Below are positions 9,682 to 19,062 of a DNA stretch of 64,000 nucleotides, one piece after another. Where the stretch lies: contig NZ_CAJYVQ010000002.1 in the NCBI RefSeq assembly GCF_913778665.1, positions 682,001-746,000 of the forward strand, given 5' to 3'. The notes under the pieces are model-generated. The model saw nothing but the letters and a program-made list of their open reading frames with translations, was not told the DNA's origin and ran no database searches. This DNA is from an uncultured Stenotrophomonas sp. (lineage in GTDB: Bacteria; Pseudomonadota; Gammaproteobacteria; Xanthomonadales; Xanthomonadaceae). The position numbers and the translations under genes were made by a program. Each line of letters starts with the position of its first letter. The first letter of the stretch is position 1.

Positions 9682-10455
9682 ATGACCGAATTCGTCGTCG
9701 CCATCCCGGCCCGTTACGCCGCCTCGCGGTTGCCGGGCAAGCCTCTGCGCCTGCTGGGCGGTGAGCCGCTGGTGCTGCACGTGGCGCGTCGCGCACTGCA
9801 GGCCGGCGCCCGCGAGGTATGGGTAGCCACCGACGATCAGCGCATTGCCGATACCTTGTCCGGCATGGCCGAGGTGAAGGTGGCGATGACTGCCACATCG
9901 CACGCGTCCGGCACCGACCGGCTGGCCGAGTGCGCGCGCATCGCCGGCTGGGCTGACGACACGGTGGTGGTCAACCTGCAGGGCGACGAACCGTTTGCAC
10001 CGGCGGCCGGCATCCGAGCCGTGGCCAAGGCGCTGGTCGGCGGCAGTGCGCCGATGTCGACCCTGGCCACCGCCGTCGAAGACGTGCATACGCTGTTCGA
10101 CCCGAACGTGGTCAAGCTGGTACGCAACGTGCGCAACGAAGCGATGTACTTCAGCCGCGCACCGATCGCCTGGCACCGCGATGGCTTTGCGCGCAGCCGC
10201 GACACGCTGCCGGAAGGGCATGCCTGGCTGCGCCACATCGGCATCTACGGCTATCGCGCTGGTTTCCTGCAGCAGTTCGCGGCAATGCCGCCGGGCCAGC
10301 TGGAGCAGGTCGAATCGCTGGAGCAACTGCGTGTGCTGGAGGCGGGCTATCCGATCAGTGTGGCGATCTCGCCCGAACCGTTCCCGCCGGGTATCGATAC
10401 GCCGGAGGACCTGGAGCGCGCCGAGGCGCTGCTGCAGGCGATGGCCGCGCGATGA
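9682..10455 (+). CDS. kdsB: CMP-Kdo synthetase (3-deoxy-manno-octulosonate cytidylyltransferase)
   Basis: 257-residue cytoplasmic enzyme that joins Kdo to CMP for transfer onto lipid A. Visible family motifs are [15 protein letters not shown] at the N-terminus, [10 protein letters not shown] near residue 97 and the C-terminal [11 protein letters not shown]. The ATG at 9682 is chosen because the open frame upstream to 9607 encodes nothing family-like and E. coli KdsB begins at the equivalent point (248 residues). The stop overlaps the phosphatase start (ATGA). kdsA, which makes Kdo-8-phosphate, is at 52297. Confidence 0.95.
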   Translation: MTEFVVAIPARYAASRLPGKPLRLLGGEPLVLHVARRALQAGAREVWVATDDQRIADTLSGMAEVKVAMTATSHASGTDRLAECARIAGWADDTVVVNLQGDEPFAPAAGIRAVAKALVGGSAPMSTLATAVEDVHTLFDPNVVKLVRNVRNEAMYFSRAPIAWHRDGFARSRDTLPEGHAWLRHIGIYGYRAGFLQQFAAMPPGQLEQVESLEQLRVLEAGYPISVAISPEPFPPGIDTPEDLERAEALLQAMAAR

Positions 10456-10940
10456 AGCTGCTGGTGGTCTGCCTCGGCAACATCTGCCGCTCGCCGATGG
10501 CCGAAGGTGCGCTGCGCGCACGCCTGGCGGCCTCGCCGCTGGCGGGACGGGTGCAGGTCGATTCGGCCGGCACCGGCGACTGGCATGTGGGCGAGCCCCC
10601 GGACCGCCGCGCGATCGCCTGCGCGGCCGGGCATGGCGTGGATATCGGCGGCCTGCGCGCGCGCCAGCTGCAGGCCGTGGACTTCGAGCGTTTCGACTGG
10701 ATCCTGTGTGCCGACGAGGCCAACCTGCGCGATGCCGGTCGCCTGGCGACGCCTGCGCAGCGGCAACGGCTGGCGTTGTACCTGCCGTGGTCCGGAGCGG
10801 CGGGTCGGGTCGCGATCCCTGACCCGTACACCGGCGGCAGCGATCACTTCGAACAGGCCTGGACGCTGGTCGACGATGCTGCGAAACGTGCCGTGGCACG
10901 ACTGTTGCGTGACGCCGACTCCGGCATAATCGGGTCATGA
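10452..10940 (+). CDS. Low-molecular-weight protein tyrosine phosphatase
   Basis: 162-residue LMW-PTP fold protein. The phosphate-binding loop CLGNICRSP begins at catalytic C7 with R13, and the general-acid Asp lies in IPDPYTGG. In many bacteria such enzymes dephosphorylate the tyrosine kinases that control polysaccharide export, but no capsule kinase gene is nearby. Translation is coupled to kdsB and to the downstream NHL gene through ATGA overlaps. Confidence 0.92.
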   Translation: MKLLVVCLGNICRSPMAEGALRARLAASPLAGRVQVDSAGTGDWHVGEPPDRRAIACAAGHGVDIGGLRARQLQAVDFERFDWILCADEANLRDAGRLATPAQRQRLALYLPWSGAAGRVAIPDPYTGGSDHFEQAWTLVDDAAKRAVARLLRDADSGIIGS

Positions 10941-12349
10941 ACGTCCAGCCCGTCCCGGACCTGCCCGAGTTCGCCACTTGGCTCAATGCCACCCCCTGCA
11001 CGCTGACCGAACTGCGCGGCCGGCCTGTGGCGCTGCTGTTCGTCAATGCCGCCTCCGCGTGGAGCGCGCAACGCCTGGCCGAGTTCGGCCAATGGCTCTC
11101 GCGCCACCCCGGCAAGTTGCAGCCACTGGTGCTGCAGGTGCCGCGTTTCGATTTCGAACGCGAGGCCGGCGCCGCGCTGAAACTGCTGCGCCGCCAGGGC
11201 CTGGCCATGCCGGTGCTGCTCGATGCGGACTGGGATGGCTGGCGCCGCTTCGGCATCACGTCGTGGCCGACCGTGGTGCTGCTGGACGCGCAGGGCCGCG
11301 AACAGCAGCGGCTGGTCGGGCAGGGCGCAGCGGGAGAGCTTGAGCGCGCGTTGAATGCGCTGTGCCTGGGCGTCCCCTCCGCGCCGCCGCGCGGCGGCAC
11401 TGAGCTGCACCCGGAACCACGCCAGGCGCTGCGTTTCCCGCTTGGCCTGGCGGTCAGTACCGAGCGCCTGTACATCGCCGACAGTGGCCACCACCGCATC
11501 CTCGAATGCAGTCATGGCGGCCGCATCCTGCGCCAGTTCGGGCTGGGCACCGCCGATTTCATGGACGGCAACCTCGCCGAGGCGGCATTCCACCGACCGC
11601 AGGCGCTGGTACTGGAGCGCGACGCGCTGTACGTCGCCGACACCGGCAACCATGCCGTGCGCCGCATCAACCTGTTGACCGGCATCGTCGATACCCTGTG
11701 CGGCAACGGCCGCCCCGGTGCGCCGGCGGAAGGCCTGGTCACGCAGGCGCGGCAGGTGTCGCTGGACCATCCGGTCGGCCTGGCCATCGCTGACAATCAG
11801 CTGCACATCGCCATGGCCGGCGACAACCGCATCTGGAGCTACCACCTCGGCCAGCGCAGCCTGCAATGGCGCGCCGGCAGTGGTGCGCTGGATGATCGTG
11901 ACGGCAGTGGCCATCTGGCCGCCTTCGCCCAGCCCAGCGCGCTGGCGGTGGTGCAGCAGGTGCTGTACGTGGCCGATGCCCTGGGCTCCTCGATCCGCGC
12001 GCTGCAACTGCGTGGTGATCTGGTGCAGACCCTGGTCGGGCAGGGAGTGTGGCGCTTCGGCAGCGAGGACGGCCCACGCGCGCAGGCCAGCCTGCAGTTT
12101 CCGCAGGCCATTGCGCTGAGCCCGGACGCGCCGCTGCTGTGGATCGCCGACAGTGGCAATGGCCGCCTGCGCACCTTGCGTCTGGGCGGCGGTGAACTGA
12201 CCACGCAGCCGCTGCCGCGCCGCCTGCATGGCCCGGCCGGACTGGCAGTGGGGGCCGGTGCGGTATGGATCGCCGAGACCGACGCCCATGCCGTGCTGCG
12301 TTTCGACCCTGACAGTGGCGTGCTCAGCGAAGTGCCGATCAGCGAATGA
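10937..12349 (+). CDS. Thioredoxin-fold / NHL-repeat protein
   Basis: 470-residue protein with an N-terminal thioredoxin-like domain (about residues 15-135) and a C-terminal six-bladed NHL-type beta-propeller. Repeat signatures include LYIADSGHHRILE, LYVADTGNHAVRRI and LWIADSGNGRLRTL. The layout resembles the NHLRC2 family. Where an active thioredoxin has CxxC, this protein reads ASAWSAQR, so the redox dithiol is missing. No signal peptide is evident. It overlaps both its neighbours by four bases. Molecular role unknown. Confidence 0.85.
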   Translation: MNVQPVPDLPEFATWLNATPCTLTELRGRPVALLFVNAASAWSAQRLAEFGQWLSRHPGKLQPLVLQVPRFDFEREAGAALKLLRRQGLAMPVLLDADWDGWRRFGITSWPTVVLLDAQGREQQRLVGQGAAGELERALNALCLGVPSAPPRGGTELHPEPRQALRFPLGLAVSTERLYIADSGHHRILECSHGGRILRQFGLGTADFMDGNLAEAAFHRPQALVLERDALYVADTGNHAVRRINLLTGIVDTLCGNGRPGAPAEGLVTQARQVSLDHPVGLAIADNQLHIAMAGDNRIWSYHLGQRSLQWRAGSGALDDRDGSGHLAAFAQPSALAVVQQVLYVADALGSSIRALQLRGDLVQTLVGQGVWRFGSEDGPRAQASLQFPQAIALSPDAPLLWIADSGNGRLRTLRLGGGELTTQPLPRRLHGPAGLAVGAGAVWIAETDAHAVLRFDPDSGVLSEVPISE

Positions 12350-14190
12350 CCGACGTTCCCGCCCCGGCCTTCGACGGCAAGGCCTTCGCGGCCCAGCTCA
12401 GCACCGCGCCCGGCGTGTACCGCATGTACGCCGCCGACGGCACCCTGCTGTATGTGGGCAAGGCGCGTGCGCTGCGCAACCGCGTCGGCAGCTACTTCAA
12501 CGGCAGCCCGAAGAACGCGCGGATCATGTCGATGATCTCGCAGATCGCGCGCATGGACGTGACCGTCACGCGTTCGGAAGCCGAAGCGCTGCTGCTGGAA
12601 AACCAGCTGATCAAATCGCTGTCGCCGCGCTACAACGTGTCGTTGCGCGACGACAAGACCTATCCGCACGTGCTGCTGACCCGCGAGGACTGGCCGCGCA
12701 TCGCGCTGCATCGCGGTCCGCGTGCCATTCCCGGGCGCTACTTTGGCCCGTATCCCGGCGTCACCGCGGTGCGCGAGACGCTGAACCTGATGCACAAGCT
12801 GTTCAAGCTGCGCAGCTGCGAGGACAGCGTGTTCCGCAATCGTTCGCGGCCTTGCCTGCAGTACCAGATCGGCCGTTGCAGTGCACCGTGCGTGGAGCTG
12901 GTGGCGCCTGTCGAGTACGCCGAATCGGTGCGCCGCGCCGCGCTGTTCCTGGAAGGCAAGAGCGATGAGCTGACCCGTGAACTGGGCGAGCAGATGCAGG
13001 CCGCAAGCGAGGCGCTGGAGTTCGAGCAGGCCGCGCGCCTGCGTGACCTGATTTCCTCGCTGCGCAGCATGCAGACCCGCCAGTACGTGGATGGCCGCGC
13101 CGCTGACCTGGACGTGCTGGCAGTGGCCATGCAGGGTTCGCAGGCCTGCGTGCTGCTGCTGGCTTTCCGTGATGGCCGCAACCTCGGCACCCGCCCGTTC
13201 TTCCCGCGTACCAATGGCGAGGAAAGCGCGGAAGAAGTGCTGGCCGCATTCGTCTCGCAGTATTACGTCGAATTCGAGCCGCCGCGCGAGATCCTGCTGG
13301 ACCGTGAAATTCCCGATGCCGACCTGCTGGTGGCCGCATTGTCGGCCTCGGCCGAGCGCAAGGTGCAGCTGAAGTGGAACGTGCGCGGCGAGCGTGCCGG
13401 CTACGTGGAACTGGCCAGCCGCAATGCGCAGCTGACCTTGGCCACCGAACTCAACAGCCGCAACGCGCAGCACGCACGCAGCGATGCGCTGCGCGAGATG
13501 CTGGGCCTGGCCGAGCCGGTCAAGCGCGTGGAGTGCTTCGACATCAGTCATACGCTGGGCGAGGCCACGGTGGCTTCGTGCGTGGTGTTCGACGCCGCCG
13601 GCCCGGTGCGTGCGCAGTACCGCCGTTTCAACATCAGCGGCATCGAGCCTGGCGACGATTACGCGGCCATGCGCCAGGCCATCGACCGTCGCTTCCGTCG
13701 CGCAGTGGAAGAGCAGGGCGTGTTGCCGGACGTGCTGTTGATCGACGGCGGCGCCGGCCAACTGGCCCAGGCCCAGGCTGCCTTGGCCGACCTTGGCGTG
13801 GAAGGCGTGCTGCTGGTGGGCGTGGCCAAGGGCGTGGAGCGCCGCGCCGGCCATGAGGCGCTGGTGATGCCCGATGGCCGCGAATTGCGGCCGGGCGCGG
13901 CCAGTCCGGCGCTGCAGTTCATCCAGCAGGTGCGCGACGAGGCGCACCGCTTCGCCATCACCGGCCATCGCGGCCGCCGCCAGAAGGCGCGGATGACCAG
14001 CAAGCTGGAGGACATCCCTGGCATTGGCCCACGCCGTCGTGCCAGCCTGCTCAAGCATTTTGGCGGCCTGGTCGGACTGAAAGCGGCCGGCGAGGCGGAA
14101 ATCGCAAAGGTGGAAGGCATCAATGACGCCCTTGCGGCACGCATCTACGCTAACCTGCACGGGTTGGCCACGCCCGATGCGGCCGAGTAG
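12346..14190 (+). CDS. uvrC: Excinuclease ABC subunit C
   Basis: 614-residue nuclease of nucleotide excision repair that incises on both sides of a lesion bound by UvrB. The GIY-YIG domain near the N-terminus has GVYRMYAADGTLLYVGKA. A UVR (UvrB-binding) motif lies near residues 205-240, the RNase H-like second nuclease domain carries CFDISH and LLIDGGAGQL, and a helix-hairpin-helix pair (IPGIGPRRRASLL) lies at the C-terminus. The length is normal. It is coupled to the NHL gene upstream and followed 18 bases later by pgsA; uvrC-pgsA is a widespread gene pair. Confidence 0.97.
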   Translation: MTDVPAPAFDGKAFAAQLSTAPGVYRMYAADGTLLYVGKARALRNRVGSYFNGSPKNARIMSMISQIARMDVTVTRSEAEALLLENQLIKSLSPRYNVSLRDDKTYPHVLLTREDWPRIALHRGPRAIPGRYFGPYPGVTAVRETLNLMHKLFKLRSCEDSVFRNRSRPCLQYQIGRCSAPCVELVAPVEYAESVRRAALFLEGKSDELTRELGEQMQAASEALEFEQAARLRDLISSLRSMQTRQYVDGRAADLDVLAVAMQGSQACVLLLAFRDGRNLGTRPFFPRTNGEESAEEVLAAFVSQYYVEFEPPREILLDREIPDADLLVAALSASAERKVQLKWNVRGERAGYVELASRNAQLTLATELNSRNAQHARSDALREMLGLAEPVKRVECFDISHTLGEATVASCVVFDAAGPVRAQYRRFNISGIEPGDDYAAMRQAIDRRFRRAVEEQGVLPDVLLIDGGAGQLAQAQAALADLGVEGVLLVGVAKGVERRAGHEALVMPDGRELRPGAASPALQFIQQVRDEAHRFAITGHRGRRQKARMTSKLEDIPGIGPRRRASLLKHFGGLVGLKAAGEAEIAKVEGINDALAARIYANLHGLATPDAAE

Positions 14191-14208
14191 AGAGAGAAGC
14201 ACGCAAGC

Positions 14209-14835
14209 ATGAAGTTGACCCTGCCCACCTGGCTGACGTTGTTGCGGATCGTGATGATCCCGGTGCTGGTGCTGGTGTTCTACCTGCCCTACACCTGGAC
14301 CAACTTCGCGTCGGCGGCGATCTTCGGCCTGGCCGCGATCACCGATTGGCTCGATGGCTGGATCGCACGCCGTTACCAGCTGGAATCGGCGTTCGGCGCC
14401 TTCCTCGACCCAGTCGCGGACAAGCTGATGGTGGCGGTGGCACTGTTCCTGATCGTGCAGGGGCATCCGACGCCGTGGATGGCGTTCTGGGCGGCGGTGA
14501 TCGTCGGCCGCGAGATCGCGGTGTCGGCGCTGCGCGAGTGGATGGCTGAGCTGGGCCAGCGCGCCAAGGTGCGCGTGGCGATGATCGGCAAGGTCAAGAC
14601 CACCGCGCAGATGGTCGCGCTGCTGTGCCTGCTGTATTCGGTGGCCCCAAACGTGCCGGTGGAAGACATCTGGATGGGCTGGCCGGTTTTCCACATCGGC
14701 GACTGGACCCTGGCGATTGCCGCCGTGCTGACCCTGTGGTCGGGCCTGCAGTACCTGCACGCCGCCTGGCCGAGCCTGCGCGAAGACGAGCGCGCCGCAC
14801 GCGAGCGCTCGCGGCAGAAGAAGCTGGGCAACTGA
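14209..14835 (+). CDS. pgsA: CDP-diacylglycerol--glycerol-3-phosphate 3-phosphatidyltransferase
   Basis: 208-residue inner-membrane enzyme making phosphatidylglycerol phosphate, the first committed step to PG and cardiolipin. The CDP-alcohol phosphatidyltransferase motif DG-x2-AR-x8-G-x3-D-x3-D is intact (DGWIARR ... GAFLDPVADK, about residues 48-71). Four or more membrane helices are visible. An AGAGAGAAG-like ribosome binding site precedes the ATG. It is the last gene of the long run that begins at comEC. Confidence 0.95.
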   Translation: MKLTLPTWLTLLRIVMIPVLVLVFYLPYTWTNFASAAIFGLAAITDWLDGWIARRYQLESAFGAFLDPVADKLMVAVALFLIVQGHPTPWMAFWAAVIVGREIAVSALREWMAELGQRAKVRVAMIGKVKTTAQMVALLCLLYSVAPNVPVEDIWMGWPVFHIGDWTLAIAAVLTLWSGLQYLHAAWPSLREDERAARERSRQKKLGN

Positions 14836-14840
14836 GCGCC

Positions 14841-14879
14841 GGGGTCGGATCCCTTTCCGCAGGAAGGGGCTCGGACCCC
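14841..14879. repeat. Inverted repeat after pgsA (GGGGTCGGATCC type)
   Basis: A palindrome with outer arms GGGGTCGGATCC and GGCTCGGACCCC, six bases after the pgsA stop. A related element lies at 38486-38551. It could terminate the operon or act as a dispersed repeat; there is no clear T-tract. Confidence 0.7.
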
Positions 14880-14891
14880 ATCGATATCGAC

Positions 14892-14988
14892 ATCCACGCA
14901 TGCTGTGGATCTACCGGGTCGCGGCGCGGGTTTATCGGGCCATGGCGTGGATCAGCAGTTGTCCAGGAGATCCACGCCCAGCGTGGAT
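14892..14988. repeat. ATCCACGC hairpin repeats
   Basis: Two small palindromes, ATCCACGCATGCTGTGGAT at 14892-14910 and ATCCACGCCCAGCGTGGAT at 14970-14988, with a further GGCGTGGATC at 14944-14953 that can pair with GATCCACGCC. They fill the space between pgsA and the first tRNA. They look like dispersed intergenic repeats rather than gene parts. Confidence 0.6.
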
Positions 14989-15028
14989 ACGTGCTGCGAG
15001 TCATCTCGCATGTTCTCGAAAAAACCGC

Positions 15029-15056
15029 TTGACGTCATCCCCGGAACAGGTAGAAT
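15029..15056 (+). promoter_or_regulatory. Promoter of tRNA-Gly copy 1
   Basis: A near-consensus sigma-70 promoter: -35 TTGACG at 15029-15034 and -10 TAGAAT at 15051-15056 with 16 bases between, ending 12 bases before the tRNA. Confidence 0.75.
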
Positions 15057-15068
15057 TTCGCCTCCCAA

Positions 15069-15144
<76 letters not shown>

Positions 15145-15158
15145 GATTCAAGAAGAAG

Positions 15159-15182
15159 CGCTCTCGCAGGAGAGCGTTTTTC
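15159..15182 (+). terminator. Rho-independent terminator after tRNA-Gly copy 1
   Basis: Stem CGCTCTC/GAGAGCG with a GCAG loop and a following T-run. Confidence 0.75.
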
Positions 15183-15243
15183 ATTTTTTCATCGGTGATG
15201 AAGTGGTGCTTCATCGATGGCATCGGATCCTCGGGATCCGTGC

Positions 15244-15271
15244 TTGACCTCCGATGCGAATCCGGTAGAAT
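15244..15271 (+). promoter_or_regulatory. Promoter of tRNA-Gly copy 2
   Basis: -35 TTGACC at 15244-15249 and -10 TAGAAT at 15266-15271 with 16 bases between. The bases CGCCTCCCAA just before the tRNA are shared with copy 1, so the duplication unit includes the promoter end. Confidence 0.75.
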
Positions 15272-15283
15272 GCCGCCTCCCAA

Positions 15284-15359
<76 letters not shown>

Positions 15360-15371
15360 GATTCAGGAAAA

Positions 15372-15396
15372 GCGCTCCCGAAAGGGGGCGTTTTTC
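15372..15396 (+). terminator. Rho-independent terminator after tRNA-Gly copy 2
   Basis: Stem GCGCTCCC/GGGGGCG with a GAAA loop and a run of five T. Confidence 0.75.
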
Positions 15397-15723
15397 GTTT
15401 GTCATGATGTGGGTCACCGCGGCCGCTGTCGTCGCACCCCGTCGTCTTGATGGCCGGCGTGTTACGAGTATGCCGGGCCTGTCGTTTTCGAACATGTCAG
15501 TCCGGAAGGCGGGGTGTCATGGTCGTGGGGACGGCCGCAGGCAACCGGCCGGGGAAGGCCGAGGTGGGCGCCAATGGCCTCGGATCGTGTCCAGTGTTCT
15601 GTGTGCTGCATGCCCTGAAAGGCTGACGAAAGGCTCATGCCATCGCTGCCTGAACCGCACGCGCGCTGTGACCTTTTTCGGACCATTTCTCCATGTTTGC
15701 TCCACAATCGCACGGTAGCCTTC
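15397..15723. other. 327 bases without a recognised gene
   Basis: Between the tRNA-Gly terminator and the exporter operon I see no gene with a convincing start and no tRNA remnant. The stretch presumably carries the exporter promoter, but no strong -35/-10 pair stands out. Confidence 0.5.
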
Positions 15724-17187
15724 ATGCTCCTTCTACACGTTGGCGGGCTGGTGGTCAGGCGTATCACTCCAGTGGCAGTGCCCAGGACCGGGCGCGGAAT
15801 CACCCTGCAGGCCGTGCTGCGCCCCGGCGCGCTGCTTGCAAGCTTGGCTCTGGCTGGCTGCATGTCGGTGTCCGTCCCGGACCTGCCTGATCGCACACCC
15901 AGCGCCTGGACCCAGGTGCCGCAGGGCCAGGGCGTGGCGGTCGATGCCCGTCAGTGGTGGAAAATGCTCTCCGACCCGGCACTGGACGGCCTGGTCGACC
16001 AGGCCATCGCGGGCAATCTCGACCTGCAGCAGGCCACGTTGCGTCTGCAGGCGGTGCGCATCGTCGCCGGCACTTCCGATTCGCGCTTCCTGCCGGAAAT
16101 CTCGGCCAGCGCCAAGCAGGTGCAGGACGCCGCCGCCGTCGACACCTATTTCCATGCCGGCATCGAGGCGATCTGGGACCTGGGCCTGTTCGGCGCCGCA
16201 AAGAGCGCGCAGCTGGGCGCGCAGGCCTCGGCCGGCAATGCTGAAGCGCTGCGCCGCGCGGCGCAGGTGGCGGTGATCGCCGATGTGGTGCGCAGCTATC
16301 TCGACCTGACCGTTGCGCAGGCCCAGCAGGATCTGCTGACCCGCCAGCAGGCCGTGGACGATCGTGGCGAACAGTTGGCGCGGGTGCGGCAGCGCCTGCA
16401 CCTGGATGAGCCGGGTGAGCTGGACCGGTTGCGTGCGCGGCAGGCGGCGACCCGCGCCGCGATCGCGCAGGCTGGCGAAAACGCGGACAACGCGGCGCGT
16501 GCGCTGGCACTGCTGCTCGGCCGCGATGGCCCTGACCCGGCCTGGCGTGCGTACCGCACGCCGCCGAAGCTCGGTGCGTTCGCGTTGCAGCAGGTGCCGG
16601 CGGATCTGCTGCGGCACCGTCCGCAGATCCTGCTGGCAGAATCGGAAGTGCTGCAGGCGGCGGCCGACAAGGGCTCTGCCCGCGCGGCGATGTACCCACG
16701 GGTCAGCCTCGGCGGCTCAATCCTGTACGCCTACAACCTCACCCAGAACGCGCGCTCCAACTCCGATTCCAGCCCCTCGATCGGTCCGTACATCGATATT
16801 CCACTGTGGGACTGGGGCCAGCGCCGTGCGCGCTTCCATGCCAATGAGAAGCAGCTGGATGCCGCGCTGCTCGGCTATCGCAAGGCGGTGCTGGAAGGCG
16901 TGAGTGAAGTGGAAGGCGCGCTGGGCAGCCTGGCGCGGCAGGACAGCAGCATCCAGTCGTTGCGCGCGGCGAATGATGCCGCCGGGCAGCAGGTCAAACG
17001 CCAGGCGCGGCAGGTGCAGCTGGGGCTGTCCAGCGAGTTCGAGGGTCTCGACACGCAGCGTGCCGCGCTGGCCTCGCAGGGCGATCTGATCGCCGCGCAG
17101 GGTGCACGCGTGCTGGCGTTTGCTTCGCTGTACCGCGCCCTTGGCGGCGCACCGCTGCCGGTCGAGGCTGAGGGCGAGCTGCAATGA
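15724..17187 (+). CDS. TolC/NodT-family outer-membrane efflux lipoprotein
   Basis: Outer-membrane channel protein of the NodT/TolC type, forming the exit duct of a tripartite exporter. A lipobox LALAGC supplies the lipidated Cys (residue 46 from this start), and two outer_membrane_efflux repeats follow, with conserved pieces RQWWKMLSDPALDGLVDQAI and VPADLLRHRPQILLAESEVL. The start is uncertain: ATG 15724 gives 487 residues with an unusually long signal region, and GTG 15778 would give a more normal signal. The gene overlaps the permease gene by four bases, so it belongs to the same operon as the ABC exporter. Confidence 0.88.
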   Translation: MLLLHVGGLVVRRITPVAVPRTGRGITLQAVLRPGALLASLALAGCMSVSVPDLPDRTPSAWTQVPQGQGVAVDARQWWKMLSDPALDGLVDQAIAGNLDLQQATLRLQAVRIVAGTSDSRFLPEISASAKQVQDAAAVDTYFHAGIEAIWDLGLFGAAKSAQLGAQASAGNAEALRRAAQVAVIADVVRSYLDLTVAQAQQDLLTRQQAVDDRGEQLARVRQRLHLDEPGELDRLRARQAATRAAIAQAGENADNAARALALLLGRDGPDPAWRAYRTPPKLGAFALQQVPADLLRHRPQILLAESEVLQAAADKGSARAAMYPRVSLGGSILYAYNLTQNARSNSDSSPSIGPYIDIPLWDWGQRRARFHANEKQLDAALLGYRKAVLEGVSEVEGALGSLARQDSSIQSLRAANDAAGQQVKRQARQVQLGLSSEFEGLDTQRAALASQGDLIAAQGARVLAFASLYRALGGAPLPVEAEGELQ

Positions 17188-18323
17188 TCGCGCTGGCCCG
17201 CAAGACCCTGGCCTACGAGTGGCGCCGGTTCCTGCCGGTGGTGCTGGCGATGTGCTTCGCCGGCGTGCTGCTGATCGTGCAGGCCGCACTGGTGCTGGGC
17301 ATCTTCGGCACCGCCGCGATCTACGTGAAGGCATCCTCGGCCGATATCTGGGCCGGCTTCCCGGGCACCCAGAGCGTCAACTACGGCCATGCGATCAGCG
17401 CCGATGTGGAAAGCCACCTGCGCATGGACCCGGATGTCACCCGTGTCGAACCCTATGAGTGGGTCGACGGCGAGTGGCGTTCCAGTGCGCAGGGCGCCGG
17501 CAATGTGTCGGTGTATCTGTCCGGCATCTCCACCCGCGACGACGCGATGATGTTCGCGCAGATCCTGCCGGCCGAGTTGCGTGCGCAGTTGCGCGAGCCA
17601 GGTGCGGTGATCGTCGACAGCGCCGATCTGGACACGCTGGGCGTGGACCTGCAGAACAACCGCGCCTGGATCAACGGCAAGGCCGTGCGTGTGGTTGCCG
17701 CGCAACCGGGTCTGCGCGGCCTCGGTGGCGTCAACGTGCTGGCCTCGCTGGATACCGCGCGCGGCATTGCCGGCACCGATCCGCATGAAGGCAGCACCTA
17801 TTTCGTGGCGGGCCTGCGCTCGCCCGACCTGGCCGACCGCGTGCGTGATCGTCTGGTGGCCTCGATGGGGCAGGCCACGCCGGTCGAATTCTGGACCGCG
17901 CCGCAGTTCGCCAGCCGCTCGCAGCAGTACTGGCTGTTCGATACCGGCGCCGGCATCGCGGTGCTGTTCATGGCGGTCATCGTCTGCTTCGTCGGCGCGG
18001 TGATCACCAACCAGTCGTTCGCCTCGGTGGTCGCCGGTTCGGTGCGCGAATACGCCACGCTCAACGCCCTGGGTGCAGGCCGCTATGCGCTGGCGCGGGT
18101 GGTGTTCGAGCAGGCGCTGCTGATTGGTGGCGTGGGCATGTTGCTGGCCGCTGCTTTCAGTACGGTGGTGCTGCTGATCGCGCAGACCCAGCGCGTGCCG
18201 GTGCAGCTGACCCCGATGGTGATTCTCGGCTGCGTGGCCCTGGTCGCGGTGATGGCCATGCTGTCGAGCATCATGGCGGTCCGCAGCGTGGTCCGTTCTG
18301 ATCCATCGTTGCTGCTGCGTTGA
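17184..18323 (+). CDS. FtsX/MacB-type ABC transporter permease
   Basis: 379-residue inner-membrane permease with one N-terminal helix (about residues 17-45), a large periplasmic domain, and three C-terminal helices forming an FtsX domain (about 255-370). This is the topology of DevC/MacB-type mechanotransmitting exporters. The partner ATPase is 10 bases downstream, and the adaptor and outer-membrane channel are in the same operon. Cargo is not evident; relatives export glycolipids, peptides or antibiotics. Confidence 0.88.
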   Translation: MIALARKTLAYEWRRFLPVVLAMCFAGVLLIVQAALVLGIFGTAAIYVKASSADIWAGFPGTQSVNYGHAISADVESHLRMDPDVTRVEPYEWVDGEWRSSAQGAGNVSVYLSGISTRDDAMMFAQILPAELRAQLREPGAVIVDSADLDTLGVDLQNNRAWINGKAVRVVAAQPGLRGLGGVNVLASLDTARGIAGTDPHEGSTYFVAGLRSPDLADRVRDRLVASMGQATPVEFWTAPQFASRSQQYWLFDTGAGIAVLFMAVIVCFVGAVITNQSFASVVAGSVREYATLNALGAGRYALARVVFEQALLIGGVGMLLAAAFSTVVLLIAQTQRVPVQLTPMVILGCVALVAVMAMLSSIMAVRSVVRSDPSLLLR

Positions 18324-18333
18324 GGACCGGCCG

Positions 18334-19062
18334 ATGACCTCCAGACATGGCGTCGCCCCCACGCTGCGGGCCGAAGCATTGGAAAAAGGCTTCATGTCCG
18401 GCGATGTGCAGGTGCCGGTGCTGCGTGGCCTGTCGCTGGATATCTATCCGGGCGAGTTGACCCTGGTATCCGGCCCCTCCGGTTGCGGCAAGAGCACGCT
18501 GTTGTCGCTGCTGTCGGGCTTGTCGTCGCCCGACGGTGGCCGCGTGCACGCGCTCGGCCAGGATGTGGGGCACATGAGCCGCAGCGAGGTGGAGCGTTTC
18601 CGCCTGCACCACGTCGGCTTCGTGTTCCAGGGTTTCAACCTGTTCCCGGCGCTGACCGCGCTGGAGCAGGTGCAGCTGCCGCTGGGCTACCGCGGCATGC
18701 GCAATCGCGAAAGCGAACCGCTGGCGCGCAGGGCACTGGAAGAAGTCGGCCTCAGCCATCGCAGCCACATGCGCCCGGCGCAGCTGTCCGGCGGTGAGAA
18801 ACAGCGCGTCGCTGTCGCCCGCGCATTCGCCAAGTCGCCCACGCTGATCTTCGCCGACGAACCGACCAGTGCGCTGGATGCCGAGAACGGCCAGCGCGTG
18901 ATCGACATCCTGCATCGCTACGCACGTGCGCATGGCGCCACCGTGCTGTGCGTGAGCCACGATCCACGCCTGATCCGGCATGCCGATCGGGTGATCGCCA
19001 TGGAAGACGGCATCGTCCGTGATGACCGCCGCCAGAACGAAACTGTAGAGCCCGCCCCATGA
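18334..19062 (+). CDS. ABC transporter ATP-binding protein (DevA/LolD type)
   Basis: 242-residue ATPase with Walker A GPSGCGKST near residue 48, the Q-loop in VFQGFNLF, signature LSGGEKQRVA near residue 150, Walker B LIFADEPTSALD near 170 and the H-loop in VSHDPRLI. It energises the permease encoded upstream. The stop overlaps the adaptor gene start (ATGA). Confidence 0.93.
   Translation: MTSRHGVAPTLRAEALEKGFMSGDVQVPVLRGLSLDIYPGELTLVSGPSGCGKSTLLSLLSGLSSPDGGRVHALGQDVGHMSRSEVERFRLHHVGFVFQGFNLFPALTALEQVQLPLGYRGMRNRESEPLARRALEEVGLSHRSHMRPAQLSGGEKQRVAVARAFAKSPTLIFADEPTSALDAENGQRVIDILHRYARAHGATVLCVSHDPRLIRHADRVIAMEDGIVRDDRRQNETVEPAP

Noticed and set aside
8149..11499. 1116-codon open frame on the minus strand
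   Set aside because: It lies antisense to msbA, lpxK, kdsB and the phosphatase, all of which have clear motifs. In GC-rich DNA the reverse frame of real genes often stays open; its residues are Arg/Ala/Pro-rich and match no family.
11839..14901. 1020-codon minus-strand frame
   Set aside because: Antisense to uvrC, pgsA and the NHL gene, all recognised by motifs.
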